Part shown: positions 1-40,992 of the stretch, in pieces
Position numbering within the stretch: position 1 is the first letter of the stretch
How the letters are laid out: the number at the start of each line of letters is the position of its first letter
Assembly (NCBI GenBank): GCA_964017185.1
Contig: OZ024870.1
Location: forward strand, 64,520,812 to 64,584,811
Direction of reading: 5' to 3'
DNA from: Rugalucina vietnamica
Lineage: Eukaryota; Mollusca; Bivalvia; Lucinida; Lucinidae
Length of the DNA: 64,000 nt
The notes under the pieces: generated by a model
The model's database searches: none
What the model was told of the DNA's origin: nothing
What the model saw: the letters and a program-made list of their open reading frames with translations, nothing else
Program-made: the position numbers and the translations under genes

Positions 1-289
1 TTGTTTCAATGTGCTTCATATATTTTTCTGCCGATGTGTTTGTAGTAAGTAAGATATCAATTTTCACCTTTGTCTCAGATGGTCGAACTCATTAATGAAC
101 TACGTCTTCCATCTATTCATGTTTTGGGCAGCCCTATTTCACATAAAAAAATCACAGACACTGGTCAACTGCGCCTTCACAAAGGTAGTTATCAGAACAG
201 CGTGTGGAACCGATCAAGCAGTCCAAACTCAAGTTTGGTAAGAAACAGTCAGCATGCACTATTGCGACTATGCATATAACACTGAGCAC
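1..289. other. Unannotated left edge
   Basis: No gene, repeat or signal recognised; downstream of gene 1. Confidence 0.5.
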
Positions 290-495
290 CATCATGAAAA
301 AAACGGATTTTGTATATGCGAAAACAAAGGCGCAGATCAGCTGTGCAGTAACTGCACATCTGATCCGCGTCTTTGTTATCGCTACTCGGATAGTAAAATT
401 CTTCTTCTATTAATAGCAAAAACTACAATCCTCTAGCCTGCTTCTGTTACTGTAAAGGCCGATTTGTGTCGCACCTGGTCGGAAACCCCGTGTAC
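290..495 (+). mobile_element. MITE-A, diverged copy
   Basis: Inner palindrome and GTCGGAAACC arm are visible but both ends are eroded. It overlaps the presumed 3' UTR of gene 1. Confidence 0.6.
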
Positions 496-516
496 CGTTT
501 GTCTTTGCGTCGCGGC

Positions 517-30660
<30,144 letters not shown>

Positions 30661-30689
30661 CGTGCCCTTGAGTTAAAATAGAGACAAGA

Positions 30690-30810
30690 AGCTTGCATCA
30701 CAAGGAAAGCATGTCCATGAAAAGTATAAACCCCTCATACCCCACTTTTATATAGCAAAACTACGGTTTGCAGGGGTATACCTATTTTTCTTATTCCAAA
30801 ACATAGATAT
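30690..30810 (-). promoter_or_regulatory. Possible gene 1 promoter inside a MITE-B fragment
   Basis: On the minus strand the fragment contains TATATAAAAGTGGGG (about 30756-30742), a good TATA-like box roughly 85-95 nt upstream of the gene 1 start codon. The same TATATAAAAGTGGGG string is a standard part of every MITE-B copy, so it may be coincidence. No transcript data are available. Confidence 0.3.
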
Positions 30811-31215
30811 GCAATTTAACATCAATTTAATTTCAAAATAGGCTTACACGTATAACCATAAAATACTTTTTAATGCAAGAACACAGAACAAATAAGGATG
30901 AATAGTTTTGTTGTCAATTAAATTGTTGACTAAAAGCCTCTTGTGTTTTATCATCGATATTTGTAAATCAGCATGATAGCATGGGTTTAGTCTTTCCCAT
31001 ATTTACATCCATTGTCCTTGTTTGGCATCATTTGCTGATTAAGCTTAAAGGATATAGATTTCAGTACAGATCATTTTTTATGATTACTGGTGCAATGTCC
31101 TAGTCAACAACATTGGCCATGTCGTGACGTTGCACTTCTAAGGGACATTAGGATGTCATGACACCCGAAATGTGCTTGAAAAAAGGACAACCCAAGAAAA
31201 GAGCTAAGGCTTATA

Positions 31216-31452
31216 TGAGCCTGTGCATGAGAAAACCAACAATTTGGGTTTTCAACCAGGTCCAACACAAACCAGCCTGTACAGTCACAGAAGAAACATA
31301 GAATCTTGAAAGTTTGGGTATAAGTAGAGGAGGAAATGTACTATCCGTGTAGCGAAAACAAAGACGCTGATCAGCTTCGCGGTTACCGCGAAGCTGATCT
31401 GCGTCTTTGTTTTCGCCCATGCAAATTGTTGGTTTTCTCACGCACAGGCTCA
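31216..31452 (-). mobile_element. MITE-A copy, variant ends
   Basis: Ends read TGAGCCTGTGCATGAGAAAA and inverse, showing that both ends changed together (subfamily with GTGCAT in place of CGCCTC). Confidence 0.8.
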
Positions 31453-31839
31453 TATATATGTTTGACATGAACCTCTTTTCTGGTACAGGCTCAGCCATTC
31501 TCAGTAATCAGATGGCCAATCAGTAGGTAATAAGTTTTCCCTGAAGGCATTAGTCTAGTGTACAAGAGTGGGGTCTACTAATACATTTCTGAACTCCTCT
31601 GCTTGTTTTTGTTTTGTTTCTTGTGTCATTTCTTGTTAAACTTGACTTTGGAAGTCAAACGATGGATAGAGGACTTTGCTTGTTTTATTTGCTACTCATG
31701 TACAAATTTATTTCAAACGATGAGACTTTGGCAATTGCCAAACATGTAAAAGAGGGGAAACTTTGGGCTCACATGCATTTTGTGTAATCGACACAAAACC
31801 TAACTGTAGATCTACAAGACATTCTCCGCACCCGAACCG

Positions 31840-32069
31840 GCGTGAGAAAACCAACACTTTGGGTTTCCGACCAGGTCCAACATAAACCGACCTGTACAGT
31901 CACAGAAGCAGGCTAGAAGGTTGAAAATTTGGATTTAAGAAGAAGAGGGATTGTACTATCTATGTAGCGAAAACAAAGGCGCTGATCAGCTGTGCAGTTA
32001 CTGCACAGCTGATCTGCGTCTTTGTTTTCGCAAATGCAAATTGTTGGTTTTCCTATATGCAGAGGCTCA
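31840..32069 (-). mobile_element. MITE-A copy, eroded left end
   Basis: Begins at GTGAGAAAACCAACACTTTG; inner palindrome intact with TGTGCAG in place of TTCGCGG at the loop sides; right end GCAGAGGCTCA. Confidence 0.75.
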
Positions 32070-32265
32070 ATTCTCTTTCTAGTGACTGACAAAACATAAC
32101 ATGAACAGAACAAAATCCCGGTTGTTAGACTACACAGAAATGTGATTCAGAGCTCAAATGCTTACGGACTTATTTCGTTTCATTATTAATTATATTTACC
32201 TATTCATTTATTTATTATTGCCATCGGTCTGTACAATGTGCTCGGAGGAAATGTCTGTCAACATT

Positions 32266-32501
32266 TGAGCCGCCTCATGGGAAAGCCAACAATCTGCATA
32301 GGCGAAAACAAAGGCGCAGATCAGCTTCGCGGTAACCGCGAAGCTGATCAGCGCCTTTGTTTTCGCTACTCGGATAGTACAATTCCTCTTCTACTTAAAT
32401 CCGAAATTTCAAGCTTCTAGCCTGCTTCTGTGACTGTACAGGCCGGTTTGTGTCAGACCTGTTCGGAAACCACATTGTTGGTTTTCCCACGAGGCGGCTC
32501 A
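32266..32501 (+). mobile_element. MITE-A copy
   Basis: Full-length and close to the apparent consensus. Confidence 0.87.
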
Positions 32502-32555
32502 TTTAATATGTCTAGGAATTTTACATAAATTAGAATTATAACACTCTCTACAGAA

Positions 32556-33130
32556 GCAAGCCGGTTGGTAGGGTGACAATATGGGCCGCGCCCATTGGGC
32601 CGTGAGAAATAGATGGGCTGCTTGTGCCTCCAGGCAAGATTATACGTTACTGACTGACCGTCTGATTGCTGGTTAACCGCTCAGGTCTGAGCTTGCCCAG
32701 GAAGAGTGGTTCGTGTTAAATCATTCATATATTAACATGTAAGCCTTGTTAATTACTTAAGTGGTTATATCTTCAAGCCCTTTTTCGGTTCCACAAAATG
32801 GAGGCAACGTCCCGACATGGCCATAGCTGTTGACTGGGACGCTAAGTCACAAATAGAAGCACGTTCATATTATTAACCTGTTTAAAATACAACGCTACAA
32901 ACTTGAGTCAAGTCAACTTTCGGTATTGATATGGTAGTCGACTGCAACAAAAGAAAATAATTATGATTGACTTTTTTTTTGTTTGAGCTGTGGCTTATAG
33001 TATGACTTGAACTACTTTTCCTGAGCAGACTCAGACCATCTGAGTGGTTGACCGATAATAAAATGGCCAGCTTTGCCTGGAGGCACAACCGGCCCATCTA
33101 TTTCTCAGGGCCCAAATTGTTTGCATTTTG
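32556..33130. repeat. SINE-like repeat G, two opposed copies
   Basis: Plus copy 32556-32850 and minus copy about 32990-33130 separated by unique sequence. Confidence 0.6.
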
Positions 33131-33299
33131 CTTTAAATGAATACTGATTTATCGGTTAGAAGGCCTGAGCCTAACTATGAAAACTCCCTTAGAGAGGCCA
33201 TGGCATCCATATGTTGGCTATACTGGAGGCAACATGACCATTGCTGTTCGTTATGATAAAAACATAAAAGACAAAATCCTCAGTTTAGACACTAGTTAA

Positions 33300-33800
33300 T
33301 AAGATAAAACTGAGATCCTTTAAGAGCAGAGAACATATTAATGAGAAAGGGGTGGGCCATACCGCGGTTTCGGCTACTCAAGCCTCTTCAGTGACCCTAT
33401 ATATTTGGCAACATGGAGCCAAAGAGATTTACTGTAATTTTGCAACTTTCAACAGTGTAGACGATACAAGGACTCATATAATCCTGATGGGGCCAAACAC
33501 TTTTAACGTTGGTTAGAAAATGAATCTAAACCAATAAAAATTTCTGAGTTTCTCAGAATACCCTCGCTGATCTCAAAGGACCAAAAGGAAAATATAATCC
33601 GCACTTTGGATGATGTACAGGGAGACTTTTTAGGGCCGCCCAGCTTCAGTAATAGCAAATAAGATAAAACTGAAATCCTTTAAGAGCAGAGAACATATTA
33701 ATGAGAAAGGGGATGGGCCATACCGCGGCTTCGGCTACTCAAGCCTCTTCAGTGACCCTATATATTTGGCAACATGGAGCCAAAGAGATTTACTGTAAAG
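33300..33800. repeat. Repeat F, 1.3 copies
   Basis: Units start AAGATAAAACTGAGATCC at 33302 and about 33661, roughly 360 nt apart. Related single fragments are at 39590-39745 and, inverted, at 42725-42860. Confidence 0.8.
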
Positions 33801-34104
33801 CTCTTTTATCTCAACTAGAGGGCATCGTTTATTAACGTTTAAAGTGCTTTGAATGATAGGACCCATCCTTGTTAACAGATATCTGTAGATTTTGAAACCT
33901 TTGTAAATAAAATTAATGCATTGCTTAATCGCTTTTATCAGTTTGAAACAAAGGAAATCAATTAATATACTTAACGACTTAAACACCCTATGTCCCAACC
34001 GTTAAAAATAAATCCTAGAAGTAATGAAAATGTTTAGTTTAACATCAAGGCAACAAAGAGTATTTTTGTAAAACGTTTATTCATCAAACCCCAAATATGA
34101 CGTA

Positions 34105-35025
34105 ATATATACACATGGAAATAAGTTAGGGAACACTTTTAGCTCTTGAGAAATGTTTAAAAAAATCCATTTTCCTATTTTCTGGCGATACTGAATTTTT
34201 ATCACATGTATTCCATACCTTGGCCTAGCGACAGGCCAATTTATGGATGTTCTTGTGCTACGGAGGACACAATTTGCCGTATATGAAAAACTCCGGTTTT
34301 ACTGAATGCGATTTTCCTTTTTGCTTCTGCACTCCGCAATACACAACTTTTGATTGCGAAACAGGAATTGAATGTTCTCAATGAATAAACGACTTCGGAT
34401 CTAAACATTCATGTTTCATCTTCAAACCAACTGATCATACAAAATCTGAAGTTTGCATTGATTTCTATGGAAGGCAAAATTGTTGGAATTTTGGCAAATA
34501 AAGCCGTAAAAGAATAATTCCGCTATGACGCTATGACCAGAACGTGCATGTTTAAATTCCTTAAGGGTCATATCGAATATCTGGCCCAACGTTTACAACC
34601 TGCAAAATGTATAGCCAAAGAACAAAACGTGATCGTGAAACCTAACCCCCGAAAAGTATGGATCTACCGCCGACAGTCGGTCAGAAAATAAAAAATTAAT
34701 GATACCCAATCTACAGTAAAGTTCTCAGCTTGATGCTTAAGAAAAATTATGACAATGCGACTTCACAGAATGAAATTATCGCAAAGAATATCAGCGCGTT
34801 CCGTAAATCTAGCGAAATTTTTCTGAATCAAAGATGGCCGCTGTCCGCTGCAGTTTATGTTTGATGCTTACCATTATCACATAGAAACAACTTTTGATAC
34901 AACAGATTCTGTCAAGTTGTCAAATCATTCTTCATAATTCTTACAAAGAAGGATATATACAGTCCAAAGTTAGTAGTCACATTATTACAGGTGTTCCCTG
35001 ACTTATTTCAATGTGTAATATATCA
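34105..35025. mobile_element. Element E, second copy
   Basis: The same ends and collinear interior as the copy at 16590, with scattered substitutions (for example GACTTATTTCAATGTGTA at the right end). Intergenic. Confidence 0.75.
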
Positions 35026-35039
35026 ATATCCATTATCAG

Positions 35040-35216
35040 GCTGTACAGTCACAGAAGCAGGCTAGAGGCTTGAAATTTTGGCCAGAAGTAGAAGAGGAAT
35101 TGTACTATCCGAGTAGCGAAAACAAAGGCGCTGATCAGCTTCGCGGTTACCGCGAAGCTGATCTGCGCCTTTGTTTTCGCCTATGCAGATTGTTGGTTTT
35201 CCCATGGGGCGGCTCA
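35040..35216 (-). mobile_element. MITE-A, left end missing
   Basis: Lacks the first ~60 nt; directly joined to the right end of element E. Inner palindrome perfect. Confidence 0.8.
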
Positions 35217-35622
35217 ACTATAGCTTTGACATTCCCTATCAATGTCTACTATTATTTAATAGTAGGCACCGAAAATAAGAACGTTCAACAGAACACTTGC
35301 CTTATTCACTAGACTGACATGTAGCAAAACATTGATTATCCCACGTGTGCCCCGAGCGGGGTTCGATCCTTGTATCAGATTATGCGATTAAACCACACAA
35401 AATTTACAAGTGACATTTTTCTCGACAAAATTTCTGACTGCGTGCATCACATGCTTGTTTTCGATTTAATTGTTTATGTTTACGCGTAATATGCCTATTT
35501 TAAGTACTGATAAAATGGACGTTGCCATGACGACACAAAAAAAAAATACTTATTGACGCAATCTGCATGCAGGCCTAAAACGGATGAATGCCAGGAAACA
35601 TATAAGAAAATTGAAAGACAAA

Positions 35623-35858
35623 TGAGCCGCCCTTTGGGAAAACCAACAATCTGCATATGCGAAAACAAAGGCGCAGATCAGCTTCGCGGTAACCGCGAAG
35701 CTGATCAGCGCCTTTGTTTTCGCTAGTCGGATAGTACAATTCCTCCTCTACTTAACTCCAAAATTTCAAGCTTCTAGCCTGCTTCTATGCTAGTACAGCC
35801 CGGTTTGTGTCGGGCCTGGTCGGAAACCACATTGTTGGTTTTCCCACGAGGCGGCTCA
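35623..35858 (+). mobile_element. MITE-A copy
   Basis: Full-length. The paralogous site downstream (about 37505) has a long poly-A in place of this element. Confidence 0.85.
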
Positions 35859-35889
35859 AATTATAAAAGACTGTAAGAAAGCAAATGGC

Positions 35890-37400
35890 AACTTACCTAC
35901 TGCTGTTAATCCTAATGAAAACAGACAATTTCACATTGCTTCTAAAACCCTTTAATATTGCACCGCAGATAAACGCACTTGTGACGCTTGAACCATCATT
36001 CTCATTCCATCAGGAAAACATGTCCTCCATTATGAAAACATGCCCATGCAATATACAGAGATTTTAAAAGTTGTAAAAAATGAAAATTTTCATCAGAAAA
36101 ATTTTGATATTTTTCTTATTTTTGCTCAAAACATAGATTGTGGGTAAACGTTAGAACCGCCTCGCCAAGGCGGTTCTAACGAGTACCCACAATCTATGTT
36201 TTGGAGCAAAAATAAGAAAAATAGGTCTACCCCTGCATACCCCAGTTTTACTATATAAAAGTGGGGTTTAAGAGGGTATACATTATATGGACATGTTTTC
36301 TTGATGGAAATGTATACCCCACTTTTATATAGTAAATGTGGGGTCTACAGGGGTATACCTATTTTCTTATTATTGATCCAAAACATAGATTGTGCGTACT
36401 CGTTAGAACCGCCTCAGCGAGGCGAGGCGAGGCGGGTCTAACGTATACCCACAGTCAATGTTTTACGCACAAATATTGAAAATATCAAAATTTTTCCAAT
36501 GAAATTTTCAATTTTTACATCTGAAAATATCTGTATTATTGCATGGGCAAGTTGTGCGTAATGCAAGCGAGTTCACTTTTATTATTAGGGCTACCAGGAT
36601 ATCAGGATAGATGATATATTCTTATTCCATTTTTTTTTCGATAAAATGATACTTTATCAACCAAATGGAACACCGCTTTCTGCGACGCCAATTCTGGAAT
36701 AGTGCGGTTTGTCTATCTCCTTGAGAAAGATTGTTAAAATGGAAAAGCAAAGTCATGCTTCATATCGTATCGTGTTTGCTCTCTTGAGATTATTCTTTGA
36801 AAATTAAACAGGACATTAGGTTTGTTGAATTTATTTTCATGGAATTGTGTTCAGGGCTGTTAAAAACATTCAGAGACTTACGTATGTACACAGCTAGTGA
36901 AACAATACAACAAAACTGTGTTCTATTCATTCATTTTTCTTCCTTATCAAGAATATTTTTCTGGGGAAAATAAAAAAAAGATTGTTTGTGCCTCCAGACA
37001 GAGCTTATCATCTACTAAACGACCGTCTTATAATTGATTAACCGATCAGGTCTGAGCCTGCCCATAAAACGGGTCGGAATTAGGGGCCCCGACCATTGGG
37101 GCCTAAAGAAATACTGATGGGCTGCTTGTGCCTCCAGGCAAAGCTTATTCGCTACTGACTAACCATCTGATTACTGGTTAACCGCTCAAGTCTGGGCCTG
37201 CCCAGGAAACGTGGCTCAAGTCAATCCATCCACACATATAAGCCTTATTGGCTTAATTGGGTGTGTTTTGGGATGTCACCCTAATTTTGGTTAAAAGTCC
37301 CCTTCAGTGGAGGCAATGACCCTGAAAGCTGTTGACTGGGACTTTTAGCATCAATTGAAAAAAACAAATAAGAAGTGGTTTAGTCAAACCACCAATAACA
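35890..37400. repeat. Direct segmental duplication, copy 1
   Basis: Starts near GCAACTTACCTACTGCTGTT and matches 37570-39305 collinearly: MITE-B pair, then a repeat-C piece, then a unique spacer with CATGGAATTGTG, then SINE-like repeat G. It lacks the MITE-B found at 38535 in copy 2, so it holds the empty site. Confidence 0.8.
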
Positions 37401-37499
37401 TATCAAACATTTTCTACTGAAAATTTTTCAGAAATTTAAAACTCTATGTATATTGCATGGGCAATGTTTTCGTAATGTATAAGAAAACGGAAAGACAAA

Positions 37500-37502
<3 letters not shown>

Positions 37503-37563
<61 letters not shown>
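37503..37563 (+). repeat. Poly-A tract, about 60 nt
   Basis: Uninterrupted A run. It lies at the junction of the two duplication copies and may be the tail of a lost retroposon or a replication-slip expansion. Confidence 0.9.
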
Positions 37564-37565
<2 letters not shown>

Positions 37566-37569
37566 ATAA

Positions 37570-39305
37570 GCAACTTACCTATTGCTGCTGTTAATCCTAA
37601 TGAAAACTGACAATTTCACCCTTTAATATTGCACCGCAGATAAACGCACTTGTGACGTTTGAACCATCATTCTCATTCCATCAGGAAAACATGTCCTCCA
37701 TTATGAAAACATGCCCATGCAATATACAGAGATTTTAAAAGTTGTAAAAAATGAAAATTTTCATCAGAAAAAACATAGATTGTGGGTACACGTTAGAACC
37801 GCCTCGCCGAGGCGGTTCTAACGAGTACCCACAATCTATGTTTTGGAGCAAAAATAAGAAAAATAGGTCTACCCCTGCATACCCCAGTTTTACTATATAA
37901 AAGTGGGGTTTAAGAGGGTATACATTATATGGACATGTTTTCTTGATGGAAATGTATACCCCACTTTTATATAGTAAATGTGGGGTCTACAGGGGTATAC
38001 CTATTTTTCTTATTATTGATCCAAAACATAGATTGTGCGTACTCGTTAGAAACGCCTCGGCCGTGGCGAGGCGGGTCTAACGTATACCCACAGTCAATGT
38101 TTTGCGCAAAAATATTAAAAATATCGAACTTTTTCCAATGAAATTTTCAATTTTTACAGCTGAAAATATCTGTAAATTACATGGGCAAGTTTTCATAATT
38201 CGGGCGAGTTCACTTTTATTATTAGGGCTATCAGGATAGATGATATATTCCTAATCCATTTTTCTTTTCCACAAAATGATACTGTCTTAATCAAACAGAT
38301 GGAACACCGCGTTCTGTGAATAACGCGGTATGCATATGTCCTTGAAAAAAAGGTTGCCAGGCTTATATCTGTTAAAATCGAAAAGCAAAGTCATGCTTCA
38401 TGCCGTATCGTGTTTGCTCTCTTGAGATTATTCTTTGAAAATTAAACAGGACATTAGGTCTGTTGAATTTATTTTCATGGAATTGTGAAGGGCTGTTTAA
38501 AACATTCAGGGACTTACGTACGTACACAGCTAGTCATCAGGATAACATGTCCGTGTTTCATGTACCCCCTTATACCCCACTTTTATATAGTAAAAGTGGG
38601 GAATGCAGGGGTATACCTATTTTTCTTATTTTTGCTCCAAAACATAGATTGTGGGTACTCGTTAGAACCGCCTCGCCGAGGCGGTTCTAACGTGTACCCA
38701 CAATCTATGTTTTGAGCAAAAATAAGAAAAATATCAAAACTTTTCTACTGAAATTTTCAATTTTTACAGTTCAAAAAATCACTGTTTATGTCATGGGCAA
38801 GTTTTCGTAATGGAAACAATCCAACAAAACTATGTTCTATTCATTCATTTTTCTTCCTTATCAAGAATATTTTTCTGGGGAAAATAAAAAAAGGTTGTTT
38901 GTGCCTCCAGGCAGAGCTGATGATCTACTAAACGACCGTCTTATTATTGATTAACCGCTCAGGTATGAGCCTGCCCATAAAACGGGTCGGAATAAGGGGC
39001 CCCGACCATTGGAGCCTTAAGAAACAGATGGGCTGCTTGTGCCTTTAGGCAAAGCTTATTCGCTACTGACTAACCATCTGATTACTGGTTAACCGCTCAA
39101 GTCTGAGCCTGCCCAGGAAACGTGGCTCAAGTCAATCCATCCACACATATAAGCCTTATTGGCTTAGTTGGGTGTTTTTTTTGGATGTCACCCTAATTTT
39201 GGTTAAAAGTCCCCTTCAGTGGAGGCAATGACCCTGATAGCTGTTGACTGGGACGTTTAGCATCAATTCAAACAAACAAATAAGAAGTGGTTTAGTCAAA
39301 CCACC
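37570..39305. repeat. Direct segmental duplication, copy 2
   Basis: Collinear with copy 1 but longer by one MITE-B (38535-38812). Preceded by a 61-nt poly-A (37503-37563). Confidence 0.8.
38535..38812. mobile_element. MITE-B copy with known boundaries (reference description)
   Basis: Comparison with the empty paralogous site at 36898/36899 fixes the element at exactly 278 nt, from CATCAGGATAACATGTCC to CAAGTTTTCGTAATG. The interior is a perfect-type hairpin: ACATAGATTGTGGGTACTCG, then GAACCGCCTCGCCGAGGCGG, then the inverse. Left of this is an inverted pair with CCCACTTTTATATAG. No coding capacity. No target duplication is visible at this site. Confidence 0.88.
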
Positions 39306-39929
39306 CAAAACATGCTTTACTTGTTTACTTAGGTGGTATCCGTTTATGAAGCATATTTATTTTTGTGTGTCTGTATGTGCAGCTTGCTTAAAACCTTATG
39401 AGAACTGTTGTAATCAAACCTGTGTCGACTAATAAGTGTCTGGGTGGGAATATTGGCCCCCGCTCATTTGGACCCTGGGGAATTGATGTGCTGCTTGTGC
39501 CTCCAGGCAAAACTATTAACTATTGACTGATCAACATATAAGCCTTTGTTGCTTACTTAGGTGGTAATATTTTCAATAGAAACTTAAAACTGAGATCAGC
39601 ATAAGAACATGAAAAAGGGGATGGGCCATATGATCCCATACCGCGGTTTCGGCTACGTAAGCCTCTTCAGTGACTCTATAAATTTGGCAACATCTAGCCA
39701 AAAACAATATCTGTAATTCAGCAACTTTCAACAGTGCAGACTAAACCACTTTTCCTGGGCATGCTCAGACATGAGCGATATAACCAGTAATCAGTTATCA
39801 GATTGTCGATCAGTAGATTAGAAGTTTTGCTTGGAGGCACAAGGAGCCCATCTATTTCTCCTCGGCCCCAAAATGGAATTCAAATAACTTGTCACTAGCG
39901 AACATTGAAGACAACCCTCAAATACGTTT

Positions 39930-40220
39930 CACCATCAGGAAAAGTCCATGAAATGCACACCCCTTTCAAGTAAACCCCAGTTTTATATAAAACCCCAGTT
40001 TTATATATAAAACTGGGGTATGCAGGGGTATACCTATTTTTCTTTTTTCTTCTTTTTGCTCCAAAACTTGATTGTGGGTACTCGTTTGAATCGCCTTGCG
40101 AGACGGTATAACATGTACCCACAATCAATGTTATGAACAAAAATATAATAAAAACATCAAATTTTGTGATGAAAATTTCAATTACAGCCGAAAAAGATAA
40201 TGTAGTTTTCGTAATGGGTA
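39930..40220. mobile_element. MITE-B, diverged copy
   Basis: ATCAGGAAAAGTCCATGAAA at the left; centre reads GAATCGCCTTGCGAGACGG; right end TAGTTTTCGTAATGG. A short internal duplication of CCCCAGTTTTATATA is present. Confidence 0.75.
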
Positions 40221-40606
40221 AACTATTAAGTCAACCCTCAAATACGTTTCAATGTGTTAGTGCATTTTACAAATTGATCTTTTGATAAGACAGACTGACA
40301 ACACCACTGAGAATACTTTTAATTGCAGAGTTAACAATTGATGTGATTGATTGTTATATAAATGGATTTTACCCTGGGACTTGGTAGAAATATAACACTA
40401 GGTAGTATGAAATATAGATACGCTTTTAAAAATGCCAAAGTATCAATTTTAAACATTTCACGTTACTTATATCATTGATGTAGTTCTTAAAATCACGAAT
40501 AACTAAAGTAGAAAGTGCGTAAGTCATGATGACCTTATTCATAGAGGGCGAGACAGTTGGAAGGTCCAATCTTCATGTTTAATGTAATCAATAAGCATCG
40601 GTGTGA

Positions 40607-40992
40607 CTATGATAACTTGATAATTTCACTAATTTTCTTTGGAAAGTAGTCCCAGGCGGTGCCATATCTAGCATGAAAACATTGAGCAATATGCTGTGCA
40701 GCCGTTGTAATATTCTCCAACATCTCTTCTGAGAAAGTATATTTAGGACGTGTTGATATGTTTGTTGTATTCTTTCGATGAAAGTTGCCTTCTTGGTTTT
40801 GCACAGCGCATAAAAGAGACGATTCGTTGATTTTGAGGTCAAGAAACTTGAATAGACTATTCAATTCTGTAAAGGGATCTTTTAGAAGGTTTTCGTAGAG
40901 TATAGGATATAATGGTCCGGTAAAATTGCACAACCACTTCTGGTAAAATGTAGACCAGGCATTGAGTTGTTTAGTGAAAAACGTCCGCCATT
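40607..40992 (-). CDS. Gene 2 exon 3: C-terminal sulfotransferase region and stop
   Basis: Residues 190-317. Acceptor CTGATTTTTCAG|AA gives Lys, then WRTFFTKQLNAWSTFYQKW. YENLLKDPFTEL and the CAVQNQEGNFHRK segment match the family's C-terminal half. Ends SEIIKLS and stop. The acceptor tract is partly made by the end of a MITE-B copy (from about 41000). Confidence 0.88.

Noticed and set aside
32238-32420. MGKPTICIGENKGADQL-type ORFs, repeated about ten times in the window
   Set aside because: They lie wholly inside MITE-A copies and start or stop at the element's palindrome; this is not a gene family.
35346-35400. tRNA-like B box (GGGGTTCGATCCTTG)
   Set aside because: No acceptor stem, D arm or anticodon arm of a tRNA can be folded around it; at most a worn SINE head.
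38485-38715. ORFs with IDCGYSLEPPRRGGSN
   Set aside because: Translation of the MITE-B hairpin; the same peptide appears at every MITE-B copy.
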